Origin: Promethearchaeota archaeon
GTDB lineage: Archaea; Asgardarchaeota; Lokiarchaeia; Sigynarchaeales; SOKP01
Direction: 5' to 3'
Assembly: GCA_013375495.1 (NCBI GenBank)
Contig: JABXKC010000002.1
Coordinates: 124,001 to 188,000, forward strand
DNA: 64,000 bases
Under the pieces are notes generated by a model. The model worked only from the letters and a program-made list of their open reading frames with translations, was not told the DNA's origin and did no database searches. Made by a program: the position numbers and the translations under genes. Shown here one piece after another: positions 42,634-51,726 of the stretch. Numbering within the stretch: the first letter of the stretch is position 1; each line of letters begins with the position of its first letter.

Positions 42634-43395
42634 ATGAAAGAGAAAAGATTTTTAATCCCTAATGCTGAAAGGAGCGATCTCCATGGCGTCTTATACTATG
42701 CTTCAGAAGAAAACCCTTCAGACAGACCCCCTATTCTAATAATGTGTCACGGGTTTACAGGTGATAAATATGAGTGGGGGCGCTTTCCAGATACGGCTAA
42801 AGCACTAAATAAAGAAGGTTATGATGCACTTATTTTTGATTTTTCTGGTTCTGGAGAAAATAAAAGAGAGCCGGTTAATTTATCTAAACAAGCCACAGAT
42901 CTGGAAAATGTCTTTGATTGGGTTAAAAATCAAGGATATTCAAGAATTGCGGTATTAGGGCTCTCGTTTGGTGGACTTACGACATTAAAAGCAAATTTAC
43001 CCGGAATTGTAACTTATGTATTGTGGGCTCCCCCTTTATTACTTCACTCAACATCGGACCAAGTTGATTGGTTTAAAGATATAAATAAAGGACCCGTAGA
43101 AATTCCGACATCCGGAGAAGGCGATCCTATTATTATTGATATGAGTTTTGTCATGGATGTGGCTAATTTTCGAATAAGACCAGCTTTGAAGAAACATGTT
43201 ACTCCAACTCTTGTAGTCCAAGGCACTGCGGACGAACAAGTTCCTTTAGAATTAAATAAGAAAGCTTTTAGTTGGATGCCTCAAGATGACAATCATAAGT
43301 TCGTAGAAGTTCAAGGCGCAACTCACGATTTTGAAGAAAAACACTTAAAAAAATTTATTAATGAAACAGTAAGTTGGTTGAAAATTTATTTCTAA
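42634..43395 (+). CDS. Alpha/beta hydrolase, dienelactone/BAAT-like
   Basis: 253 residues. LIMCHGFTGDKYEWGRF gives the oxyanion region, VLGLSFGGLTTLK the nucleophile Ser, VVQGTADEQVPLE the acid and VQGATHDFEEKHL the His. The catalytic triad is complete. It lies divergently next to the 41662 hydrolase with an AT-rich intergenic region between, so the two are probably independently regulated. Function as an esterase is inferred from family only. Confidence 0.9.
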   Translation: MKEKRFLIPNAERSDLHGVLYYASEENPSDRPPILIMCHGFTGDKYEWGRFPDTAKALNKEGYDALIFDFSGSGENKREPVNLSKQATDLENVFDWVKNQGYSRIAVLGLSFGGLTTLKANLPGIVTYVLWAPPLLLHSTSDQVDWFKDINKGPVEIPTSGEGDPIIIDMSFVMDVANFRIRPALKKHVTPTLVVQGTADEQVPLELNKKAFSWMPQDDNHKFVEVQGATHDFEEKHLKKFINETVSWLKIYF

Positions 43396-43509
43396 AAAAA
43401 TTATTTATTGATTTTTCCTCTTATTACTTTTGGAGGGTCTAACTTTAACATTTTAAAATCTATATATAAACCCAGACAATAATGAAAAAGTAAATTGTCG
43501 ATATTTAAG

Positions 43510-44556
43510 TTATGACTTTGTTATGATAGGATATCCACAATGTACGCAAGTACCGTCTAATTTTAACTTAGTTTTCGTGACTCCATAAATAGGTCTTTCA
43601 ATAACTAAAGATGAGCATTTAGGACAATATGTGTTTTCATAGTTTGAATGAGCTAGATTTCCCAGATAAACAAACTCTAAACCAATTTTTTTAGCAGCGT
43701 TATAGGCTTTATATAAAGATCCTATTGGAGTAGGTTTAGTAATGTCGTATTCATGAGATCTATAATGAGGAAAAAAACGAGATATATGAAACGGAGTTTT
43801 AATTCCGAGATCATCAATGATTCTTTTCGAAATTGATTTAATAATTTCGTCATTCGAGTTTAAACCTTCAATTAGAAGTGTTGTTAATTCTATGTGAATG
43901 CCTAAATTCTTTGCTAGTGTAGCAGTATTCCATACATTTTCTATGTCCGCTTTACAATATCTCTTAACCATCTTACTATCACCTTTGATATCGATATTCA
44001 TGGCATTTAATCCACTTTTTGCCAGTTCTCTCAACACATCTTCCGTCATATATCCATTTGTGACATAAGTATTATATAATCCCTCGTTTTTTGCTAGTTT
44101 AAACAAATCCAAAGAATACTCAAACAACAGCGTGGGCTCATTAAACGAAATAGATGTTCCCTGACATTTATTAATCTTCGCAAGTTCTATTATTTTTTTT
44201 GGAGGGATATATTCTGTTGATCTTTTAACTAAATCAATAATCTGCTTAGAAGGTTGTGAGATATGGTGATTTTGACACCAAAAACAGCTAAAATTACAAC
44301 CATAGGTTCCTAATGTTATAGCAATGCTTCCGGGATGAAAATGGTATAATGGTTTTTTTTCAATGAAATTGTATGATAAAGAGGGGATTAATCCATACAC
44401 AATTGAATGAATACAACCGTCCAGATTCACCCGAGTATGACAAAATCCTGACTTTTCCTTCATAATCTTGCATTTTCTTTCACAAATTAAGCACTGAGAA
44501 TAGTTCTCATTGAGAGATGTTTGAAATTTTGATTTTTTTAAGAAAAGAGGATTCAT
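43510..44556 (-). CDS. AmmeMemoRadiSam-type radical SAM enzyme
   Basis: 348 residues. The family layout is complete: an N-terminal cysteine cluster (CLICERKCKIMKEKSGFC), then the radical SAM signature CNFSCFWC binding [4Fe-4S] and SAM, the motif LGTYGCNF, strands ending MNIDIKGDS, and a C-terminal zinc ribbon-like pair CPKCSS and CVHCGY. Such proteins (AmrS) are usually linked to Memo-like and AMMECR1-like genes, which are not seen within this window. ATG 44556. It precedes, on the same strand, the 44603-44872 small gene by 46 bases and may share its transcript. Confidence 0.9.
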   Translation of the reverse strand: MNPLFLKKSKFQTSLNENYSQCLICERKCKIMKEKSGFCHTRVNLDGCIHSIVYGLIPSLSYNFIEKKPLYHFHPGSIAITLGTYGCNFSCFWCQNHHISQPSKQIIDLVKRSTEYIPPKKIIELAKINKCQGTSISFNEPTLLFEYSLDLFKLAKNEGLYNTYVTNGYMTEDVLRELAKSGLNAMNIDIKGDSKMVKRYCKADIENVWNTATLAKNLGIHIELTTLLIEGLNSNDEIIKSISKRIIDDLGIKTPFHISRFFPHYRSHEYDITKPTPIGSLYKAYNAAKKIGLEFVYLGNLAHSNYENTYCPKCSSLVIERPIYGVTKTKLKLDGTCVHCGYPIITKS

Positions 44557-44602
44557 AAGCTCTAATTATTTATTAACTTATCACTCTTTAAATTACTTAA
44601 AA

Positions 44603-44872
44603 TTAAATTCTAGTTAAATGGTATACTTCGGGAGGTTTTAATTCCCATTCTTCAAAGGGATCACTTTTTACAGCCTCAATCATGGTAGGTCTTGCAGCTA
44701 ACCAATTTTCTTTTGAGTCCCATATTGCTAAGCCGATAAGGCGGTTTTTATCTTCGTCTTTTGCAGTATGTGCCATAATTAATCCCTTTTTACCTTTCAT
44801 AGCTTTACCAAATCGATGCATAGACTCAATTAAAAGCGCTTCTTTTTCAGGTTTAGGAAAATGAATAGACAT
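44603..44872 (-). CDS. ABM-like (antibiotic-biosynthesis monooxygenase fold) small protein
   Basis: 89 residues with an alpha/beta ferredoxin-like pattern: MSIHFPKPEKEALLIESMHR, LIMAHTAKDEDKNRLIGLAI and the W-containing WDSKENWLAARPTM helix. Similar in type to the 34101 protein and to stress-related dimeric barrels. It lies between the MFS gene at 44886 (13 bases) and the radical SAM gene. No catalytic residues can be assigned; a simple binding role is possible. Confidence 0.65.
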   Translation of the reverse strand: MSIHFPKPEKEALLIESMHRFGKAMKGKKGLIMAHTAKDEDKNRLIGLAIWDSKENWLAARPTMIEAVKSDPFEEWELKPPEVYHLTRI

Positions 44873-44885
44873 ATGAATGTATATT

Positions 44886-46163
44886 TTAAATCACCTTCTT
44901 ATTCTCAATTTTAGATTCTTTTGCAAATAATAGTGGTATGATTGTTAATAAGATCATAAAAGCTGATACTATGAAAATTATGGGGGTAGGAATATAACCC
45001 GGTTGGCCATCAATTATCGCCTGTATTCCAAACTGCTGAGATAACCAGCCTCCAATGAGTGGACCAGGTATCATGGGAAAAAAAACGGTAAAAAGAATGA
45101 AGTACCCGCTAAATTGCCCATATTTATTTTTGGGGTATAAGTCCTTTATCCATGTATTTGAAGAAATAGTAAATGTCGTCACAAATGAAACCCATAGTGT
45201 CCCTGTAATGATAATAAAAATTAACTCATTCATAAGCGCAAATAATAATAAGAAAATACATTCAGAAACAACTGATATTATAGCCAACTTTTTCCTACCG
45301 ATTTTATCTATTAATATACCCATTGGATAGGCAAAAATCATCGCAACAATAAACAAAATTAATAGTAGAATCGAGGAAATTATTATATCCAACTGTAGAT
45401 AATGCTGCAAATAAATCATAACAAAAGGAAAGAAAATATTAAATGCTAAACCCCACAGTGCCGCTCCAGATAAGACTAAAAAAAAATCCTTATTTTTCTT
45501 AACATTGATTATTTTGAATGTGCTCTTTAAGTGGCGATAAAAGTTTGTCTCTAATGGTTTCAGAGCTGGTGAATCTCTTGTAAGTAGGGTTCCGCTAATG
45601 CCAATAATGCCTACAAAAAATGCGATGATAAAAAAATACGCATAATAGCCTAATTCTTCAATTATGAATCCTGAGATAGCATAACTTACTAATATGGATA
45701 GTAAGCTCATAATTTGGACGATACTTAATAGTCTACCTCTATTTTTATGGGTTGTTATATCAGTTACATAAGCATTAAAATTAGCATCATAAGCAGTAGA
45801 ACCAAAAAAAGTCATGACGCAATCGAATACTATTGCTAATATTACAGCTAAAATAACATCAAATGGTGCTAAAAGTCCTGAAAGTGGAAAAATTGCTGTT
45901 GTAATGGTCCAAAATACAAAACCTACAGTCATAAAGCTCTTTCTTTTTCCTTTAATATCACTTAATGTCCCCATAACTATACTGGTTATTGTTGCAGTAA
46001 TAGCGCTTGCCGCTACCATAATAGAAATGAACATCGGTATAGGCGCTATTATATTGTACATAAACACGTTAAAAAACTGGTTTTCCACTCCCCAGGCAAG
46101 CTGACCTGCAAGGGTTATCATGATTACACTCAGAGTAATTCTTTTTGAAATATTATCAGCCAT
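44886..46163 (-). CDS. Major facilitator superfamily transporter (sugar/drug MFS type)
   Basis: 425 residues with 12 predicted helices. Motif A MGTLSDIKGKRKSFMT after helix 2 and its second copy YPMGILIDKIGRKKLAI are clear. The protein looks closest to archaeal glycoside/pentoside-hexuronide or permease-type MFS members; the substrate is undetermined. It is close upstream of the 44603 gene, so these leftward genes (46163 to 43510) could be one transcript. Confidence 0.92.
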   Translation of the reverse strand: MADNISKRITLSVIMITLAGQLAWGVENQFFNVFMYNIIAPIPMFISIMVAASAITATITSIVMGTLSDIKGKRKSFMTVGFVFWTITTAIFPLSGLLAPFDVILAVILAIVFDCVMTFFGSTAYDANFNAYVTDITTHKNRGRLLSIVQIMSLLSILVSYAISGFIIEELGYYAYFFIIAFFVGIIGISGTLLTRDSPALKPLETNFYRHLKSTFKIINVKKNKDFFLVLSGAALWGLAFNIFFPFVMIYLQHYLQLDIIISSILLLILFIVAMIFAYPMGILIDKIGRKKLAIISVVSECIFLLLFALMNELIFIIITGTLWVSFVTTFTISSNTWIKDLYPKNKYGQFSGYFILFTVFFPMIPGPLIGGWLSQQFGIQAIIDGQPGYIPTPIIFIVSAFMILLTIIPLLFAKESKIENKKVI

Positions 46164-46182
46164 AAGTTATCATTTGTTTTTT

Positions 46183-47010
46183 TTATGGTGCTATGATTAA
46201 TATGATCGCGTAAACAAGAATTAGATTTCCTAATATAATTCCTACATCTTTTAGTGATGTTCTCCCTAATAAATCTATTCGAGGTTTCCTAAAAATGTAT
46301 AATATTCCAAAAGGAAAGAAGATTATAGGTAGAAATATAATATTCTGTGTGACTATTAAAGAAAACAAAGTAATTACAAGTGATGCTATGGACGCTATCC
46401 ATATCACTAATTGAGATGATCTAGGAGATAATTTTGATAATGAATCTCCATCGATTAACTCGTGTAACATTTGTCCCGTATAACCAACTGAAGCGATAGA
46501 AAGTAGTATTAGTAATTCAGATAAGGTCAGATTAGGAAAAAAAAACAGAGCTAAATCGCCAGCATTAATTTTAATCATCAACCAAGGTAATACTATGTGT
46601 GATATTCCTAAAAAAATATGGTTAATAATTACAAGCGATTTGAAGAGGCAGTAAATGACAACTAAAATAATAATAATTCCTAAATATATACCTAAAATTG
46701 GATATATTACAATGCTATTCATAAAACATACAGTCCCTATTAAGAAACTCGCTAACGAAATTGTTAGAATTTCTTTCCGACCATAACCTTCTACTCTTTT
46801 GAGCGTTTCTTTTTCGTCTGGATCTTTCATATCTATAGCATCGTTCAAAGTATTCCCCGTAATAGCATAAAAGGCAAATCCCGCCAATATCCATATGTGA
46901 GTAATGATCTCGTAATTATTTAGATAAATACTGAGTAAACAAGGTACTAGGACGCTAAATAGGTATTCAATTCTTAATAATCTAAATCCATTACTCATAG
47001 AAAGAATCAC
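46183..47010 (-). CDS. UbiA-family prenyltransferase-like membrane protein
   Basis: 275 residues with about eight helices. The UbiA aspartate motif NDAIDMKDPDEKE (NDxxDxxxD) follows helix 2, and the second acidic motif HELIDGDSLS lies in the second half. These enzymes attach isoprenyl chains to aromatic or glycerol-phosphate acceptors, in archaea for ether-lipid or quinone synthesis. An ATG at 47010 precedes MSNGFRLLRIEY, which may be the true start (46998). It is 20 bases upstream of the MFS gene on the same strand. The acceptor cannot be told. Confidence 0.85.
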   Translation of the reverse strand: MILSMSNGFRLLRIEYLFSVLVPCLLSIYLNNYEIITHIWILAGFAFYAITGNTLNDAIDMKDPDEKETLKRVEGYGRKEILTISLASFLIGTVCFMNSIVIYPILGIYLGIIIILVVIYCLFKSLVIINHIFLGISHIVLPWLMIKINAGDLALFFFPNLTLSELLILLSIASVGYTGQMLHELIDGDSLSKLSPRSSQLVIWIASIASLVITLFSLIVTQNIIFLPIIFFPFGILYIFRKPRIDLLGRTSLKDVGIILGNLILVYAIILIIAP

Positions 47011-47151
47011 TGAAGATGTAATATAATGAAATAATAATTAATAAAGTAAAAAAATTTAGGATTTTAAATTCTATTCTATGAAGAAAACTATTAATTAAGA
47101 AGATAAAAGATGGGTTCAATAAATTAAAAAAAAAAAATTAAATATTTGATC

Positions 47152-47280
47152 CTATAAAATGTATCCCTTATCCATACTTTCGAAAAAACTCTCTAAGTAC
47201 TTGTAAGTTCTAGGGATATACTGCGCTCGTTCAATAAATTTGAGTTTATTAACTTTTCTCTTGGCTGTTTTATATACCAT
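47152..47280 (-). CDS. 42-residue basic micro-protein
   Basis: ATG 47280 to TAG 47152-47154. It begins MVYKTAKRKVNKLKFIERAQ and ends FFESMDKGYIL. Ribosome site AGGTG at 47292-47296 and an intact start and stop support it. It is rich in Lys/Arg/Tyr and soluble. It follows the 50-residue gene by 38 bases on the same strand, so they look like a two-gene unit. It is missing from ordinary gene predictions because of size. Confidence 0.6.
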   Translation of the reverse strand: MVYKTAKRKVNKLKFIERAQYIPRTYKYLESFFESMDKGYIL

Positions 47281-47318
47281 TTTTCTTTTACACCTGAGTT
47301 GTGTAATTAAATAGAATA

Positions 47319-47471
47319 TTAAAATGAATATTGAATGTAATCTCGGATAAGGTATTTCTTTTTAAGAAGCAAATCATAGTTTTCATGGTACTTGTTATTA
47401 AATTTAGCATCCATTATTGCCCGAGATAATTTTTTATTATTCAAAACAATTTTTTTGTTTACGAAGGCCAT
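47319..47471 (-). CDS. 50-residue basic micro-protein
   Basis: ATG 47471 to TAA 47319. It begins MAFVNKKIVLNNKKLSRAIM and ends YLIRDYIQYSF. AGGTGA lies eight bases upstream of ATG. The composition (Lys-, Asn-, Tyr-rich) is protein-like, and a second frame with its own ribosome site follows. The pair lies divergently upstream of the AbrB-PhoU gene. The rest of the 570-base gap (47011-47580) holds only promoter-like AT-rich sequence. Confidence 0.6.
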   Translation of the reverse strand: MAFVNKKIVLNNKKLSRAIMDAKFNNKYHENYDLLLKKKYLIRDYIQYSF

Positions 47472-47525
47472 ACCTATTTTCACCTATTATTATTAAATTA
47501 TAAAAGTAATATATATTTTCTGTAT

Positions 47526-47558
47526 AAAGTATATATACAAAATAAGAAAGTATATATA
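47526..47558 (+). promoter_or_regulatory. Direct repeat overlapping the TATA region of the AbrB-PhoU gene
   Basis: AAAGTATATATA occurs at 47526-47537 and again at 47547-47558, 21 bases apart (about two helix turns). The second copy is centred about 27 bases before ATG 47581, the normal place for an archaeal TATA box. The two-copy layout suggests a dimer-binding site or a doubled promoter. The product has an AbrB-like DNA-binding domain, which allows autoregulation (inference). Confidence 0.45.
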
Positions 47559-47580
47559 ATTTATAAACTTCTATTGTAAT

Positions 47581-48468
47581 ATGGAACGATTTTATAGAAA
47601 AATTCAAAAGTTAGGTGGCTCACTTGTGGTGAGTTTGCCTAAAAAATGGACTGAAAACTATAAATTAAATAAAGAATCTTCCGTTGCTATGGATGTGAAT
47701 AGTGATGGATCTTTAAGCATAACTTCCGAACTGACTCCTTCGAAAAAAGCTAGCGATAAGTTAATATTAGAATCTAATCCATATGTGGTTAAAGAAGTTG
47801 TAAAGAATATATTATCTGGACAAACACACTTAGTTATTATTTCAGATAAAGTAATTAATAAGAGCTTAAGAAACCAGATAAGATATTGGGTTAATGGACT
47901 TCCAAACACTGAAATTACAGAAGAAACAAACCAAAGAATTGTGGTGCAAAATTTTGGATATAAAAAGATACCAACAGGCAAATTAATTCAACGTCTTCTT
48001 TATTTAATTGCAGATATGTTTGAAGACATAAAACGTGAAGCTTATAATGATTTAGATTATGATTTTGATCAATTAAGAAAGTTTTACTTCATATTAGTAA
48101 TGCATATACGAGCATACCTTCGAACAGGAGTATATGTTACAGAAGATAGTGATTTTACTCCATTAGAAGCAATGGATTATCGTATTTTTTGCGGAAAAGT
48201 TGAAGAGATTGGCAAAATTCTGAAACAATTTAGACTATCTCCTCGAGTAATACCATTTTTTGACGAAATATATCAATATTTTAATGAAGTGATGGATGCA
48301 TATTTAAAGCACGATTCTAAATTATCATACTATGTTTGGTTGAAGAAATACAAGTTAATCGAGAAGGCTAATGATATAATCGACACACATGAGTATGAAG
48401 ATCGTGATAAGATCAAAAATTTGATCGGGATTGCTGAAAGGTGCAAGGATATGGCGGGATTAATCTAA
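47581..48468 (+). CDS. AbrB-domain and PhoU-like regulator
   Basis: 295 residues. The N-terminal 50 residues form a SpoVT/AbrB swapped-hairpin domain (FYRKIQKLGGSLVVSLPKKW). The rest is helical, with the PhoU-like bundle patterns YDFDQLRKFYFILVMHI and YRIFCGKVEEIGKILKQ. This architecture is used in archaea for phosphate-uptake regulation; here no pst genes are adjacent, so target genes are unknown. ATG 47581 is leaderless by TATA position. A direct repeat overlaps its promoter. Confidence 0.85.
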   Translation: MERFYRKIQKLGGSLVVSLPKKWTENYKLNKESSVAMDVNSDGSLSITSELTPSKKASDKLILESNPYVVKEVVKNILSGQTHLVIISDKVINKSLRNQIRYWVNGLPNTEITEETNQRIVVQNFGYKKIPTGKLIQRLLYLIADMFEDIKREAYNDLDYDFDQLRKFYFILVMHIRAYLRTGVYVTEDSDFTPLEAMDYRIFCGKVEEIGKILKQFRLSPRVIPFFDEIYQYFNEVMDAYLKHDSKLSYYVWLKKYKLIEKANDIIDTHEYEDRDKIKNLIGIAERCKDMAGLI

Positions 48469-48546
48469 TTTTTTAAATTACTTTTACTTTATAAAATTAG
48501 ATTCCCTACCAGAATTAATTGAAATTAAAAATAAGAAGATTGTCAT

Positions 48547-49347
48547 CTAAAAAAACATTCTAATTGCTAAACCTATCAAAACTGCTAACACAAAGGACTG
48601 TAGATACTTTTTTGGCATCTTCTTTGATATTTTAGCTCCCATTATTGATCCTAAAATCGAACCAATTGCAATCAAAAACCCTATTAAGTAATCAATACGG
48701 CCTATCAAGCTCTTTACAATTGTATTGTAAATGGCTGTAAAAAATATTATAGATGTTGAGATCGCTGTAGAATTGTGAATAGGGAAATTCAGAACCATAT
48801 GAAGTGATGGGGTGTTTATTATACCCCCACCAATTCCCAGCAAATTTGCAGTAAATCCTGCAAGAATGAATAACGGAATAGCTTTTTTAAAACTTACTTT
48901 ATCCTCGCGATTGTTCAAGGAAAAATCGATATGATTAACCTCTTGAATCTCGGTTTCATTTTTCGCCTTAATAATTTTATAAATCATATTAAATCCTGCA
49001 ATTAGTAAAGTTACCGCAAATAGAATTTTTAAAATAGAATTATCAATTCTAATTATTGAAAATAAAATTGTGGATAGAATACTCCCCAAAATAGAAAAAA
49101 TACTAAAGAATATTGAAAGTTTAATACTTGTTCTCTTCTGTCGTAAATAAGTGATAAATCCGGCTATAGATGAGAAAAGAATTACGAATGTACTCGTATC
49201 TACCGCTATATTAATTGGGAATAAAAAGAGCAGCGTCATGAAAGATACGAAGAATACCCCACCTCCAATCCCAGCAATCGTAGAAACCATACCTGATAAA
49301 ATACCAAGTAAAATTAGTAAAGAGACAAGATAGAAAGATAATTCCAT
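48547..49347 (-). CDS. TauE/SafE family sulfite/organic anion exporter
   Basis: 266 residues with about eight helices. The two internal repeats are seen from GIGGGVFFVSFMTLLF near the start and GIGGGIINTPSLHMVLNF in the middle, which is typical of TauE/SafE. These proteins export sulfite, sulfoacetate or similar anions. ATG 49347, single gene, convergent with the AbrB-PhoU gene (78 bases). No sulfur pathway gene is adjacent, so the substrate is unassigned. Confidence 0.9.
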   Translation of the reverse strand: MELSFYLVSLLILLGILSGMVSTIAGIGGGVFFVSFMTLLFLFPINIAVDTSTFVILFSSIAGFITYLRQKRTSIKLSIFFSIFSILGSILSTILFSIIRIDNSILKILFAVTLLIAGFNMIYKIIKAKNETEIQEVNHIDFSLNNREDKVSFKKAIPLFILAGFTANLLGIGGGIINTPSLHMVLNFPIHNSTAISTSIIFFTAIYNTIVKSLIGRIDYLIGFLIAIGSILGSIMGAKISKKMPKKYLQSFVLAVLIGLAIRMFF

Positions 49348-49495
49348 AGGCGATTAAATGGTATATTTATCATAAATCTTTTTAAAAATAAGAGGGAGTA
49401 TTTTTTCTAAATTTAGAAAGAAAAATCAATAATTAAATTAGTAAAAAGTTATTAGATTAGTACTATAAAATTAAAAATTTAGTCAGTTATCATTC

Positions 49496-49891
49496 ATGCC
49501 TGAATCTAACGACGAAAAACTAATTGTTACACTTGTAGTGTGTTCGCGTTGTGGAAATCCTTTTATGATTAAAAAAGAACAAACAAAGACAGGTACTTTA
49601 ATATGTGATAACTGTATTAAATTGGAACAAAGAAAAAAAAAATTAACCGATTCGGTAAAAGAATCTCAAAAAGATATAGAAAACTCAATAAAAGGCTTTA
49701 AATCATCGCTACGAGTTGCAAAATCTCAACAAATAAAACAAATCTACTTTGATAAAATAAAGAAAACATCTGATGTGTTAAATAAATCTGTTGAACTTCT
49801 TAAAAAAATTGAGGAAACAAACGAAGAAAAATATATTGAAGAATATAAGAAGCTCTTTGATAAAATGAAGGAAGATTACGAAGAAAAATAA
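49496..49891 (+). CDS. Zinc-ribbon coiled-coil protein
   Basis: 131 residues. An N-terminal ribbon CSRCGNPFMI...LICDNC (C-x2-C and C-x2-C) binds one zinc. It is followed by about 80 residues of coiled coil (SVKESQKDIENSIKGF, ELLKKIEETNEEKYIEEY) with charged heptads. Such proteins serve as small nucleic-acid or protein adaptors. No enzymatic motif. Promoter: AT-rich region 49440-49490. Confidence 0.7.
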   Translation: MPESNDEKLIVTLVVCSRCGNPFMIKKEQTKTGTLICDNCIKLEQRKKKLTDSVKESQKDIENSIKGFKSSLRVAKSQQIKQIYFDKIKKTSDVLNKSVELLKKIEETNEEKYIEEYKKLFDKMKEDYEEK

Positions 49892-50046
49892 AGACACCTT
49901 CGATTGAAAATCCTTTTAATTAAATTTCCCTAAGGCGACAACTACATTCTGGATTAAATAAAGAACCTTTTTATTCTAGTTTAATTATGTATAAATATCG
50001 TTTAAAGATAATATTTCGAACAATAATAAAGGATATTTGATAAAAA

Positions 50047-50469
50047 ATGCAACTCAAACAAATCTCGGTTTTCTTACCTAACAAACCCGGGCAACTTGCT
50101 AATTTCTTCGAATTCTTAATGGAAAATAATATTTACATTAGATCTGTTACTGTTGCAGAGACAGAAGATTACGGATTAATATTACTTTTAGTTGATCAAT
50201 TTGATAAATGCATCACTCTTATAGAGGATAGAGAATACTTGCATTCAGTAACGGAAGTTGTTGCGGTTAAACTTACAGATAACATAAGTCAATTATACGA
50301 AATTGCCAAAACCCTTGGAAATAATAAAGTTAATATCGAGTATTTATATACATTCGCTGAAAAATCGTCAAATGTTAGCACCATTGCTGTTCTAAGACTA
50401 GATGACAATGAGAATGGAATCAAAGTTCTAAGCCAAAATGGATTCACGGTTGTTGAAAGTTTTAAATAG
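50047..50469 (+). CDS. Tandem ACT-domain protein
   Basis: 140 residues in two ACT domains: QISVFLPNKPGQLANFFEFL and a second half with DNISQLYEIAKTLGNNKVNI. The ACT fold binds amino acids and regulates amino-acid metabolism. Stand-alone ACT pairs occur next to, or regulate, the acyl/aryl-CoA operons of archaea. Here the gene is close to, but convergent with, the acyltransferase and ior cluster. The ligand is unknown. Confidence 0.85.
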   Translation: MQLKQISVFLPNKPGQLANFFEFLMENNIYIRSVTVAETEDYGLILLLVDQFDKCITLIEDREYLHSVTEVVAVKLTDNISQLYEIAKTLGNNKVNIEYLYTFAEKSSNVSTIAVLRLDDNENGIKVLSQNGFTVVESFK

Positions 50470-50508
50470 CTCTTCATTATTAGAAAAATAACTTGAAAAA
50501 TAGATAAT

Positions 50509-51615
50509 CTATTCTAAATTATCTGAGACTTTTGGCTCCTCTATTTTTATTACTATTTTATGAGATAATTTGCTTATCATCTTTTTGATAGAAATAGACG
50601 CACCAAATTTAGGATACATTAATTTTAAAAACAAACCAATTAAAATTATTGCTATAATTATGGAGAATACTGAAGTTAAAGCATCTAACATTTCAAAAAA
50701 CAGAAAATACAAGAGATTATGGACGAGATAAATTGTTAAAGAGTAGAAAGAGAAGTAAAAAATGAATTTATAGTTTTTTTTTGTCTTTATTATTTTGTAT
50801 TCTTCAATGAGAACTAAAACAGAAAACATTATAAGACTAAATCCTATAGTAGAGATTATTCCGTAAAATGTAGGCAAATTTAAGAAGAGGAACGAATTTA
50901 CAATAACAACAAATATTAGTAAAATGCCACCAATTAAGATTGAGGGTAAAATTAACCTCCTTTTCAAAAGATTTAACTTATTTTCTCTGCTTTCCTGATA
51001 ATATATTTCGTAAATTATATCGCCTATCACTGTTCCAAATAAAAAAACAGCAAAGGAAGATAAAATTGGATGCAAACCAATAGGATAAAATAGTAAATGA
51101 TATAAAATTCCGAATAAATTAGCTTGCCCTTCGAAATCTTGTAGGAACGATAAAATTATATAATTAATAACCAGGAACACTAATCCAAGGTAAAATCTCG
51201 TCTTTTTGGATGTGTGTAATAAAGGTGTTATCATAATTAAAGAAATTGCTAATGTAAGTAAAAAAAACCAGCTCCAAATTTCAGAGGGATTTGATTTAAG
51301 AATTGCAACTACGCTATTATAAAGGAACGCCACAACTAGTAAAAATAAACCCCTCACTAGAAATTCTCTCTTAATTTTTTGAGTGGTGATAATTTCTGAA
51401 GCTTCTTCTCTTAACCCTCCAGTTTTGTAAAATAAATATCTACTAATTCCTGAAATAAACTGATAACTAACCCAAAAACCATACTGTGTAACTAAAATTG
51501 GAACATAAATAAATGATATAGAATCATCAGATAACCACCAATCAGTTAAGTGCATCCATAACATGGCGATAACAGCGATTCCACGAAAGTTATCGATACT
51601 TTTTAGTCGTACCAT
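50509..51615 (-). CDS. Membrane acyltransferase-like protein, DUF1624/HGSNAT type (copy 1)
   Basis: 368 residues with about ten helices. It starts MVRLKSIDNFRGIAVIAML, with the RG and the following H (WMHLTDWW) typical of acyltransferase-3/HGSNAT-like proteins. The downstream copy at 51727 is homologous along the whole length (shared SIDNFRGI, SFLQDFEGQ, TIYLVHNLL), so the pair is a tandem duplication. It may transfer acyl groups from acetyl-CoA to a sugar or amine at the membrane. Confidence 0.8.
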   Translation of the reverse strand: MVRLKSIDNFRGIAVIAMLWMHLTDWWLSDDSISFIYVPILVTQYGFWVSYQFISGISRYLFYKTGGLREEASEIITTQKIKREFLVRGLFLLVVAFLYNSVVAILKSNPSEIWSWFFLLTLAISLIMITPLLHTSKKTRFYLGLVFLVINYIILSFLQDFEGQANLFGILYHLLFYPIGLHPILSSFAVFLFGTVIGDIIYEIYYQESRENKLNLLKRRLILPSILIGGILLIFVVIVNSFLFLNLPTFYGIISTIGFSLIMFSVLVLIEEYKIIKTKKNYKFIFYFSFYSLTIYLVHNLLYFLFFEMLDALTSVFSIIIAIILIGLFLKLMYPKFGASISIKKMISKLSHKIVIKIEEPKVSDNLE

Positions 51616-51726
51616 CGTTCACAATTGAGAAAATTTTGAAGTAATAAAATTAAAAATACTTCTTATTTAGACATTTCTATTTATTTAAACTCTAATACAA
51701 TTAAAATCATTAAGCACAAAAGGGAA

